64,000 nucleotides of DNA, taken from positions 62,001 to 126,000 of the forward strand of contig NZ_QBUK01000004.1 in the NCBI RefSeq assembly GCF_003058265.1, read 5' to 3'. Shown here piece by piece: positions 33,980 to 42,092 of this stretch. The notes under the pieces were generated by a model. The model saw only the letters and a list, made by a program, of their open reading frames with translations. It did no database searches and was not told the DNA's origin. The first letter of the stretch is position 1. Every line of letters starts with the position of its first letter. This DNA comes from Flagellimonas amoyensis. GTDB lineage: Bacteria > Bacteroidota > Bacteroidia > Flavobacteriales > Flavobacteriaceae. A program made the position numbers and the translations under genes.

Positions 33980-36607
33980 ATGGAAAATAAAGGAAGGCAA
34001 AAAAACCGTAGGTCATTTTTAAAGAAACTAGGGATTGGGGGACTTGGCGCCTCCATGGTCCCATCGTCCATGTTTTCCCAATCTGGGGCACCGCACTCCA
34101 ATCTGGTGGAAAATGGATTCCAAAACCAGCCAAAAGCGTATAATGCGCCTTACACCGGACCATTTCTGGACAGGGTCGCTTTTCCTATAGGCGGTATGGG
34201 TGCGGGCATGTTTGCTTTGGAAGGTACCGGGGCCATTTCCCATATGTCCATCAACAATAAACCAGAAATATATAAACGGCCGAACATGTTCGCCGCCATT
34301 TCCGTAAAAGGATTTGAGCATGGATCAAAAGTCTTGGAAGGTCCTGTTCCCCAATGGAAGCTTTTCGGACCACCCAGGAGTGCCAATGGCGCTTTTGGGT
34401 CAAACTATGGTCTTCCAAGGTTTGCCGAAGTCTCCTTTGAGACCAAATTTCCATTTGCCAACATAGCTTTAAAGGATGAGGATTTACCCTTGGAGGTATC
34501 CCTTCAAGGTTGGAGCCCTTTTATTCCGAATGATGAGGATAGTTCCGGACTGCCTGTTGGAGCATTGGAGTACCATTTCAAAAACACAGGCAATACAACC
34601 CTTGAAGCTGTTTTCTCCTACAATTCCTGGAACTTTGTCAAAGACTGGGAAACCAAAGGGGGCATTACGGGGATTCCAAAGGGATTTGTATTGACACAAG
34701 ATCGCACCGAGGAGAACCCCGAGTTGGAATCGTATTTTGCCATTTTCACCGATAATGAAAAAACGGTAGTGGACCATTGTTGGTTTCGGGGAAGTTGGTT
34801 CGACCCATTGACCATGGTGTGGAATACCATAAAGGAAAGAAAGCTATTGTCCAATCCGCCCGTGGAAGAAGGAGCACCTGGGGCTTCCCTTTTTGTACCC
34901 CTAACCTTGGCTCCCGGTGAGGAAAAATCCGTTCGGGTCATGATGTCCTGGTATACTCCAGTATCAACTGTGAAATACGGGGAGATTGGCGAAGAAGAGC
35001 CCTGTGCCGCCGACGGCGTCTGTTGTTCCCCAAAAGTTTTTGGTGTTGGCGAAGAGCCTAAATCAGAGACCTACAAACCATGGTACAGCAACAAGTTTAA
35101 AAATATTGGGGAAGTGGTAGATTATTGGTCGGAGCATTACGATGATCTAAAGACCAAATCCAACCTATTCAAGGATTCCTTTTACAACAGTACCCTGCCC
35201 CCAGAAGTACTGGAAGCTGTCGCTGCCAACCTGACCATTCTAAAATCACCTACGGTGATGCGTCAATTTGATGGGAGGCTATGGAGCTGGGAAGGCTGTA
35301 ATGATGAAGAGGGTTGTTGCGCAGGGTCGTGTACCCACGTCTGGAACTATGCCCAAGCCATACCCCATCTTTTTCCTGCAATGGAAAGAACCCTTCGGCA
35401 TACCGAATTCTGTGAGAGCCAAAGTGCCGAAGGCCACCAGACCTTCAGGGCAAACATGCCCATCTCTCCAACCAAACATGCTTTCCACGCTGCCGCCGAT
35501 GGTCAACTTGGAGGCATCATGAAAGTATATCGGGAATGGCGCATCAGTGGTGACAACAATTGGTTAAAGACCATATATCCCATGGTGAAGAACAGTATGG
35601 ATTTCTGTATCAAAACCTGGGACCCCAAACACAAAGGCATCACCGAAGAACCGCACCACAACACCTATGACATTGAGTTCTGGGGACCCGATGGGATGTG
35701 TTGTAGCTTTTATGTCGGTGCCCTTTTGGCCATCACCAAGATGGGCGAATTTCTTAAAGAAGATATTGGTCTGTACAAACAATTGTATAAGAAGGGCAAA
35801 AAATATCTGGAGAACAACCTCTTTGACGGGGAATACTTCAATCAGCATATTATTTGGACAGGGCTCAACGCCCCCGACCCTTTGAAGGGCTCCGAAACCT
35901 CATTGCGCACGGATTATTCCGATGAAGCCAAGGAACTTTTGAAAAAAGAAGGTCCAAAATACCAATATGGAAAAGGATGTCTATCCGATGGAATATTGGG
36001 TGGATGGATAGCCAGAATGTGTGCTTTGGAGGATCCCGTGGACACTGAAAAAACGAAAAGCCATTTGGTTGCCGTTCACAAATACAACCTTAAAAAGGAC
36101 CTTACGGACCACGTGAACCCGCAGCGACCCACCTATGCCCTTGGTAAGGAAGGAGGACTATTGTTATGCTCTTGGCCCAAAGGAGGCATGCTTTCCCTTC
36201 CCTTTGTCTATAGCAATGAGGTTTGGACAGGTATCGAATATCAGGTGGCATCACATCTTATGTTGATGGGAGAAGTGGAAAAAGGATTGGAAATCGTGCG
36301 CATCTGCCGCGACCGCTATAACGGACACACCCGAAATCCCTTCAATGAATACGAGTGTGGAAGTTGGTATGCCAGGGCCATGGCCAGTTATGGACTATTG
36401 CAAGGTATGACAGGTGTTCGCTATGATGCCGTTGACAAGACCTTGTTCATCGATTCCAAAATAGGAAACGACTTCACATCTTTCCTTTCCACCGCCACTG
36501 GGTTTGGAAACATCGGCCTCAAAGATGGAAAGCCGACTGTAGATGTAAAATTTGGAACTATAGAGATCGGAAACATCGTGATTTCTGGAAAAGAATATAA
36601 GGCGTAA
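33980..36607 (+). CDS. GH116-family glycosidase with Tat signal
   Basis: Predicted 875 residues from ATG 33980; a TTG two codons earlier overlaps the kinase stop. Twin-arginine signal at NRRSFLKKLGIGGLGASMV. The N-terminal beta-sandwich has FLDRVAFPIGGMGAGMF, a GH116 hallmark. The C-terminal alpha/alpha-barrel has WSWEGCNDEEGCCAGSCTHVWNYAQA, HHNTYDIEFWGPDGMC (nucleophile region) and GKGCLSDGILGGW with the likely acid/base Asp near residue 668. The family includes beta-glucosidases, beta-xylosidases and GBA2-type glucosylceramidases. Tat export places it in the periplasm. In an operon with FucI and ribulokinase it probably trims a pentose- or hexose-containing oligosaccharide. Confidence 0.88.
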   Translation: MENKGRQKNRRSFLKKLGIGGLGASMVPSSMFSQSGAPHSNLVENGFQNQPKAYNAPYTGPFLDRVAFPIGGMGAGMFALEGTGAISHMSINNKPEIYKRPNMFAAISVKGFEHGSKVLEGPVPQWKLFGPPRSANGAFGSNYGLPRFAEVSFETKFPFANIALKDEDLPLEVSLQGWSPFIPNDEDSSGLPVGALEYHFKNTGNTTLEAVFSYNSWNFVKDWETKGGITGIPKGFVLTQDRTEENPELESYFAIFTDNEKTVVDHCWFRGSWFDPLTMVWNTIKERKLLSNPPVEEGAPGASLFVPLTLAPGEEKSVRVMMSWYTPVSTVKYGEIGEEEPCAADGVCCSPKVFGVGEEPKSETYKPWYSNKFKNIGEVVDYWSEHYDDLKTKSNLFKDSFYNSTLPPEVLEAVAANLTILKSPTVMRQFDGRLWSWEGCNDEEGCCAGSCTHVWNYAQAIPHLFPAMERTLRHTEFCESQSAEGHQTFRANMPISPTKHAFHAAADGQLGGIMKVYREWRISGDNNWLKTIYPMVKNSMDFCIKTWDPKHKGITEEPHHNTYDIEFWGPDGMCCSFYVGALLAITKMGEFLKEDIGLYKQLYKKGKKYLENNLFDGEYFNQHIIWTGLNAPDPLKGSETSLRTDYSDEAKELLKKEGPKYQYGKGCLSDGILGGWIARMCALEDPVDTEKTKSHLVAVHKYNLKKDLTDHVNPQRPTYALGKEGGLLLCSWPKGGMLSLPFVYSNEVWTGIEYQVASHLMLMGEVEKGLEIVRICRDRYNGHTRNPFNEYECGSWYARAMASYGLLQGMTGVRYDAVDKTLFIDSKIGNDFTSFLSTATGFGNIGLKDGKPTVDVKFGTIEIGNIVISGKEYKA

Positions 36608-36632
36608 TCGCCCAACTTGAACGAAAAACAAA

Positions 36633-37727
36633 ATGGGAAAACCAAAATTGATACTGGTCGGGGGCTTTTTGGGAGCTGGCAAGACAACATTGTTGTCCGT
36701 GGCCGCCCATTTCCTGCAGTCCGATAAGAAAAAGGTAGGCCTGATCACCAATGACCAAGCGGCCGGTCTTGTGGACACCCATATTTTGGAGTTCAACGGG
36801 TTTGATGTGGAAGAGGTATCGGGTAGTTGCTTTTGTTGTGATTTCAATGGTTTTTACAATGCCATCAACAATCTCATTTCGCTTAAATGCGACATTGTCC
36901 TGGCAGAACCTGTTGGAAGCTGCACAGATCTCTACGCCACTTTGGTCCGCCCATTGCAGTCCATGTATAGTGAGAAATTGGATTTGGCGCCACTGTTTGT
37001 CCTTGTGGACCCGTTCAAATTGCTGAAGATCATTGATGAAAACAGCACCAAGGAAGGTCCTGGCTACATTTACCTCAAACAATTGGAAGAAGCCGACCAC
37101 CTTGTGATCAATAAAATAGACCTGCTGAAAACCGAGGACCGGGCAAAGATCCAAGAAGTACTGGACACCCAATTTCCGGAACATCCCGTGCATTGGATCT
37201 CGGCCAAAACGGGAGCAGGTATCGAGGAATTGGCGGGAAGCACTTTTCTAAACTCCCAGGCCCACCGTAATAGGATAGCCGATGTTGACTATCAGACCTA
37301 TGCGATTGGCGAAGCGATGATGGGTTGGTACAATGCCACCTTCATGATCGGGAATGTAGAGGACAAGGAAATGGATTGGATGCAGTTTGGACAAACGCTT
37401 TTGACGGTGTTCCAACAAGTGTTCAATTATGAAGAGATTGATGTGAACCACCTCAAAGTATTCTTAAAAAGTGGTTCATCCCATATGGTCGGGAATATCA
37501 TTAACGCAGATGACATCAATGTCAGGGGAGAGTGTTTTTACTCCAAATCGACCAGAATGGTCTTGAACATCAGGGCAGAGACCTCCCATGTGTTGATCCA
37601 TGAGATTGTACAGGATGTGATTGAGATTTTTGAAAACGAAGGGTTTAGGTTTGAGGTTGTCACCGAAAAACATTTGACCCCGGGCTATCCCAACCCAACA
37701 TATAGGTTCAATGAAACAATGACCTAA
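36633..37727 (+). CDS. COG0523/CobW-type GTP-dependent metallochaperone
   Basis: Predicted 364 residues: Walker A GGFLGAGKTTLL at residues 9-20, metal motif GSCFCCDF (CxCC) at about residue 67, LAEPVGSC, NKIDLL for guanine recognition, and the C-terminal region of the family. Such proteins insert Zn, Co or other metals into client enzymes. It starts 25 bp after GH116 and lies among sugar genes, so the client may be the Mn-dependent FucI or the hydrolase products of this operon. The usual association with low-zinc genes is absent. Cytoplasmic. Confidence 0.85.
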   Translation: MGKPKLILVGGFLGAGKTTLLSVAAHFLQSDKKKVGLITNDQAAGLVDTHILEFNGFDVEEVSGSCFCCDFNGFYNAINNLISLKCDIVLAEPVGSCTDLYATLVRPLQSMYSEKLDLAPLFVLVDPFKLLKIIDENSTKEGPGYIYLKQLEEADHLVINKIDLLKTEDRAKIQEVLDTQFPEHPVHWISAKTGAGIEELAGSTFLNSQAHRNRIADVDYQTYAIGEAMMGWYNATFMIGNVEDKEMDWMQFGQTLLTVFQQVFNYEEIDVNHLKVFLKSGSSHMVGNIINADDINVRGECFYSKSTRMVLNIRAETSHVLIHEIVQDVIEIFENEGFRFEVVTEKHLTPGYPNPTYRFNETMT

Positions 37728-37817
37728 TAAAGAATGAATAGTTGCCAAACACATCCGCCGGACGGATTGTAGCAAGCACTGAAAAATATATGGACATGTA
37801 TTGTCATAACAAATTTG

Positions 37818-37851
37818 AGTTAGTTGTTTAGTTAGTTGATTAGTTGTTTAG
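37818..37851. repeat. Short direct repeats of TTAGTTG/TTTAG
   Basis: The words TTAGTTG and TTTAG alternate here, with TAGTTGTTTAG at 37821-37831 and again at 37841-37851. The stretch sits in the 269-bp gap between the CobW gene and GH172. Possibly a slippage-prone simple repeat without function. Confidence 0.6.
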
Positions 37852-37860
37852 TGGTGAATT

Positions 37861-37888
37861 TTGCCGGGTCAAGCACTTGGTCCGGCAA
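37861..37888. repeat. Near-perfect 28-bp palindrome upstream of GH172
   Basis: TTGCCGG (37861-37867) pairs perfectly with CCGGCAA (37882-37888), and inside it CAAG (37870-37873) pairs with CTTG (37876-37879). It is 133 bp after the CobW stop and 108 bp before the GH172 start. There is no U-tract, so an operator or mRNA processing hairpin is more likely than a terminator. Confidence 0.5.
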
Positions 37889-37996
37889 TTCTCTAAACCA
37901 ACGGAAAAGATTCAAATTGGAATTATGCCGATATTGCCAAACAAAATAAAGACCAATACCAAACCAAACAATATTTACCCATTAAACCTCAGAAAC

Positions 37997-39187
37997 ATGA
38001 TTCGACTAAGTAAGATTACCCCAGCCATTCTATTGTTCTTTGCCCTGGGCAGCAGTGCCCAGATCGCCCCCAACAACCTTGCGGGTCTCACCCAATACCA
38101 AAAGGGCCATAAAAGCAAAAGGATCAGCAGCTATGACAGGTCTGGAAAGAACATGGACATGAAACAAATGATCGAACCGGGTCAATCGATAAACCTTTGC
38201 GACATAAAAGGTACAGGAATCATCAACCACATCTGGATTACCATTTCCCCCCGCATAGACGAATTGAGCAGAAATGACGTGGTCATCAGGATGTATTGGG
38301 ATGGTAGCGAAACCCCTTCGGTAGAATCACCCATCGGGCCTTTTTTCGGTCAGGGTTGGGACGAAGGCTATGACTATGCCTCTATGCCATTAAGTGCCGG
38401 GCCAAAAGAAGGTGCCGCTCTTGTGAGTTATTTCCAGATGCCTTTCCGTACAGGGGCACGTATCGAGATTGAAAACCAATCCGATGTCACCATGGACGCA
38501 TTCTATTTTTATATTGATTATGAAGAGGTTGACAAACTTCCCGAAAACACCCTGTACTTCCACGCTTGGTATAATCATGAACTTACCGAAAGTCTTCCTG
38601 ATGGTGAAAATGAATGGGCCATTCTTGGGGAAACTGGTGCGAACACCACAGGAAAGGACAACTATCTTATCATGGAAACCAAGGGCAAAGGCCATTTTGT
38701 AGGGGTAAACTATTATGTAAACTGCCCTACCCCAATGTGGTATGGCGAAGGAGATGATATGATTTTTATTGACGGAGACACCTCCCCTACACTTCAAGGC
38801 ACCGGTACCGAGGATTACTTCAACACTTCATGGTGTCCAAAAGTACCATATTCGCACCCCTATTTTGGTTATCCAAGGGTCAATGGCGAGATGGGCTGGT
38901 TTGGAAGAACGCACGTGTACCGCTACCACATCACGGACCCTATACGTTTTGATTCTTCCTTGAAGTTCACCATCGAACATGGCCACAACAACAATCTGAC
39001 CTTGGATTTGGCCAGTGTTGCCTATTGGTACCAGAGCAAACCCTTCCCAAAGTTCCCAAAAATGCAAGATGTGAAGGAAAGAAGCCCTCTTCCCAGCCCA
39101 TCGGTACAAGATATTCACCGTTGGAGGGACGCTTGGAGAAAAAGCATGGGCAACGGCAGTCAGCTTTGGGGAAATGAAAAGAATTAG
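37997..39187 (+). CDS. GH172 (DUF2961) family glycosidase, secreted
   Basis: Predicted 396 residues. The start at 37997 (MIRLSKITPAILLFFALGSSAQ) gives a Sec signal peptide; the open frame extends 51 codons upstream through non-coding sequence and is rejected. DUF2961 motifs: GTGIINHIWIT, SVESPIGPFFGQGW and FIDGDTSPTLQGTGTEDYF with the key Glu near residue 272. Characterised GH172 enzymes act on alpha-D-fructofuranosides and alpha-D-arabinofuranosides. Together with FucI and ribulokinase this supports release and use of D-arabinose from an external glycan. Located in the periplasm or outside; a lipobox is absent. Confidence 0.88.
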   Translation: MIRLSKITPAILLFFALGSSAQIAPNNLAGLTQYQKGHKSKRISSYDRSGKNMDMKQMIEPGQSINLCDIKGTGIINHIWITISPRIDELSRNDVVIRMYWDGSETPSVESPIGPFFGQGWDEGYDYASMPLSAGPKEGAALVSYFQMPFRTGARIEIENQSDVTMDAFYFYIDYEEVDKLPENTLYFHAWYNHELTESLPDGENEWAILGETGANTTGKDNYLIMETKGKGHFVGVNYYVNCPTPMWYGEGDDMIFIDGDTSPTLQGTGTEDYFNTSWCPKVPYSHPYFGYPRVNGEMGWFGRTHVYRYHITDPIRFDSSLKFTIEHGHNNNLTLDLASVAYWYQSKPFPKFPKMQDVKERSPLPSPSVQDIHRWRDAWRKSMGNGSQLWGNEKN

Positions 39188-39218
39188 GCCGGACCGATTT
39201 TAACCACCAATCCCAGTT

Positions 39219-41318
39219 TTGAAGAAACTATTCTATTACATCACCATCACAGCTTTCCTGTTCGCATCCTCTTGCAAGGATGTGGACAGGGAAGTTTCCA
39301 TTTTGGAACAGTTCCCCAAAGAAGTCTCACAATTCCTTTCCCAAATAGAAGTTGACCCTTTAGGGTCTTATGAGCCAATCGTTACGGTACAGAAGGTATC
39401 GGAAAACATGGTCAAGGTTCGTTTGGAATTCGACATCAAGGATACGTTAAGACAGGATGATTGGCAGTTGGGAATCACCCCAAATTTCAAGCCCGATTTT
39501 CATTGGTCGCCACACCTTACCCCTACGGACGAACATATTATTGCACAACATGCCTTTCGGGCCCCGGCTTTGATTGTTTCCGGCGAAGGGAAACAACTGG
39601 TGGTAATGCCTGACATTGACCTTTTGGAAAAAGGAAGCCCTGTCAAATGGTACATGGACTTGGATGCCCCAAAAAACAGACTTACGCTGGGCCTTAGCGA
39701 TTATAAGGTAGAAGAACACGTTCTATACAAAAGAAAAGAAGGAGCTGTTTATCTTCCACAAAAACTTGAGTTCGGCTTCACCTTGATGGTCAGTGACCAA
39801 CAAGAAGACATTGAAAACCCGTGGCGAAAACCTGTGGCCTATTATTGGAAAAAATGGGGCGGTCCACTCTATGAATCCGGCCAACCTTTGGACACCGATC
39901 TGGAGACCTATGTGGAGCACACCTATAACTGGGCCTTTACCAATTGGGAAGAGGCCGTTTGGCAGGAGTTTGAACTTGAAGGCAAAAAGGTGGGCGCTCC
40001 TGCATTCATTGTCAATGTGACCCAAAGTCCAAATTACCCCGGCGAAGTGGACCAACGTGAATTCCTGTCCATCTGGAACCAAGCTTGGTTCAGTTCCCTG
40101 CGTTCGGCTTCAGGTCTGTACCGCTATGCCAGACGCACCGGAAACAACGCATTATTGGAAAAAGCGGAGATGGGGAAAGAATTGGCCCTTTCCTTTCCTC
40201 AAAACCAAGGGTTTTTCAAAGGTTTGATCGCTGCCGAAATGGAGGAAGTCACCATCGATGGCCAGACCTACAATCGTTCCAAAGGATGGAAAAGCCATTA
40301 TTTTGGCAATTCCAACAGAAACCCATACACCTGGGACCCCAAAATGGCCCCATACCATGTTTTGGACATGAGTTGGACAGCCTATTTGATGTTGACATGG
40401 TACGAGGACTTGGAAAAAGACCCAAGATTGCTCCACTATGCCACCACCTATGCCGATGCCCTTCTGAAAAAACAGGATGAGGAAGGCTTCTTTCCCGGGT
40501 GGCTCTCCTTGGATACCTTTCAGCCCATGCAACACCTCAACCAATCACCGGAAACCTCCATGTCGGTGACCTTTCTTCTAAAACTCCATGAATTGACCCA
40601 AGACAAAAAATATCTGGGTCCGGCCCTTAAGGCCATGGAAGCCGTAACCAAGGAAATTGTCCCTTCGGGAAGATGGGAGGATTTTGAAACCTATTGGTCC
40701 TGCAGTCGCTATGGTTCCGAAACCTTGGTGGGCAAAAAGGTGGAAAGAAACAATATGTACAAACAGAACAACCTTTCCATGTATTGGACAGCGGAGGCCC
40801 TTCTGCATTGTTATGGGGCCACAGCCGATAAGAAATACCTGCAATTGGGCCAACGCACTTTGGATGAACTGCTCATGACCCAGGCCGCATGGCAACCACC
40901 CTACCTCTATGTGGGAACATTGGGTGGCTTTGGCGTAATGAATGCCGATGGGGAATGGAACGATTCCCGGCAGAGCCTTTTCTCGGAGTTGATCTTAAAA
41001 TATGGTGAAGAACTGAACAATGGGGAATATACCCAACGAGGATTGGCGGCATTAAAAGCTTCTTTTGTGATGATGTACTGCCCTGAAAACCCAAAGACCA
41101 AGGAGCAATGGGAGCTAAAATGGAACTTCTTTGGTGAGAAGGATTATGGGTTTATGATGGAGAACTATGGCCACGGGGGCATCACCGATGAAAAAGGCAT
41201 TGGAATTGGTGAATTCACCATTTACGATTGGGGAAATGGTGCGGCTTCCGAAGCCTACAATCGCATTCGGGACCATTTTGGAAGCGATTATTTTTTGAAT
41301 CTACAGAACAAAAACTGA
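39219..41318 (+). CDS. Exported lipoprotein with alpha/alpha-barrel-like glycosidase domain
   Basis: Predicted 699 residues from a TTG start at 39219. This start is chosen because it begins the lipoprotein signal MKKLFYYITITAFLFASSC; the first ATG lies only near residue 67. Residues about 25-230 look like an N-terminal beta-sandwich. About 250-690 are helical with WNQAWFSSLRSASGLYRYARR, LDMSWTAYLMLTWYEDL, WEDFETYWSCSRYGS and NNLSMYWTAEALLHCYG, which suggests an (alpha/alpha)6 glycosidase or lyase barrel. No GH or PL family is assigned. It lies 31 bp after GH172 and ends the operon, so it probably acts on the same glycan at the outer membrane. Confidence 0.72.
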   Translation: MKKLFYYITITAFLFASSCKDVDREVSILEQFPKEVSQFLSQIEVDPLGSYEPIVTVQKVSENMVKVRLEFDIKDTLRQDDWQLGITPNFKPDFHWSPHLTPTDEHIIAQHAFRAPALIVSGEGKQLVVMPDIDLLEKGSPVKWYMDLDAPKNRLTLGLSDYKVEEHVLYKRKEGAVYLPQKLEFGFTLMVSDQQEDIENPWRKPVAYYWKKWGGPLYESGQPLDTDLETYVEHTYNWAFTNWEEAVWQEFELEGKKVGAPAFIVNVTQSPNYPGEVDQREFLSIWNQAWFSSLRSASGLYRYARRTGNNALLEKAEMGKELALSFPQNQGFFKGLIAAEMEEVTIDGQTYNRSKGWKSHYFGNSNRNPYTWDPKMAPYHVLDMSWTAYLMLTWYEDLEKDPRLLHYATTYADALLKKQDEEGFFPGWLSLDTFQPMQHLNQSPETSMSVTFLLKLHELTQDKKYLGPALKAMEAVTKEIVPSGRWEDFETYWSCSRYGSETLVGKKVERNNMYKQNNLSMYWTAEALLHCYGATADKKYLQLGQRTLDELLMTQAAWQPPYLYVGTLGGFGVMNADGEWNDSRQSLFSELILKYGEELNNGEYTQRGLAALKASFVMMYCPENPKTKEQWELKWNFFGEKDYGFMMENYGHGGITDEKGIGIGEFTIYDWGNGAASEAYNRIRDHFGSDYFLNLQNKN

Positions 41319-41419
41319 AATCCTTTTGGATTGTAGCACACTCTGCCTCGCAAACTCCATATTGGACTCATCAGCATTCATTGGATGATGGTTACCTTAT
41401 TTCAAGATGACAGCGAATC

Positions 41420-42076
41420 TCAAATCAAACTCTGCCGCCGTGCCTTTTGTACGGCCTCCAGTTTGTTGTGTACCTGCAGCTTTTTGTAGATGTTCTCGAT
41501 GTGCTTTCGGACCGTGCTGGGTGAAAGGAACAGATGGTTGGCAATGACGGTGTAGCTGAGCCCCTCAGCCAATTGTTCCAGTACTTCCTGTTCACGAGCA
41601 CTCAGTTCGACCACATCTTCTTTTATGGACAAGGTTTCCTGCTTTTCGGGATAGCGCAACAACCGCAATGTTTTTACGGCAATGGAAGGACTCATGGCAG
41701 CGCCGCCCCCAATGGTCTCCTTGATGGCGCCATACAGTTTGTCCGCTTCCACTTCCTTCAGCAGATAACCATCGGCCCCGGCCCGGATGGCATTGAAAAT
41801 ATGGTCGTCGTTATCAAAAACAGTGAGCATGAGTACCTTGATGTGCGGGTATTTCTGCTTGATGATGTTCACCGTCTCTATGCCGTCCAAAATCGGCATT
41901 TCAATGTCCATGAGCACTAGGTCCAGATTATGGCTCTTCTCCAGTTTTGCCAAAAGCTCACTGCCATTGTACACCATGTATTTGATGTCCAGATCTTCAA
42001 AATCGGCAAGTTTTTCATGGATGGCCCTTGCCAAAAAGGTATTGTCATCAACTATTGCCAACTTGATCTTGCCCAT
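41420..42076 (-). CDS. NarL/LuxR-type response regulator
   Basis: Predicted 218 residues: receiver domain (IVDDNTFLARA, phosphorylated Asp in LVLMDIEMP near residue 57, switch Thr in LMLTVFDND, Lys in LLKEVEA) and a C-terminal LuxR helix-turn-helix (LSAREQEVLEQLAEGLSYTVIANHLF, then STVRKHIENIYKKL). It is 16 bp downstream of the histidine kinase and is its cognate partner. NarL-type proteins bind heptamer pairs. A 7-2-7 palindrome of exactly that geometry stands before this operon and before the CHAT operon (45176-45191, 50296-50311), so both are its probable targets, including itself. Confidence 0.93.
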   Translation of the reverse strand: MGKIKLAIVDDNTFLARAIHEKLADFEDLDIKYMVYNGSELLAKLEKSHNLDLVLMDIEMPILDGIETVNIIKQKYPHIKVLMLTVFDNDDHIFNAIRAGADGYLLKEVEADKLYGAIKETIGGGAAMSPSIAVKTLRLLRYPEKQETLSIKEDVVELSAREQEVLEQLAEGLSYTVIANHLFLSPSTVRKHIENIYKKLQVHNKLEAVQKARRQSLI

Positions 42077-42092
42077 CGTTTTGTCTTTGAAT

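Noticed and set aside
37753..37767. ATCCG-5-CGGAT hairpin after the CobW gene as a terminator
   Set aside because: The stem is only 5 bp and no U-tract follows.
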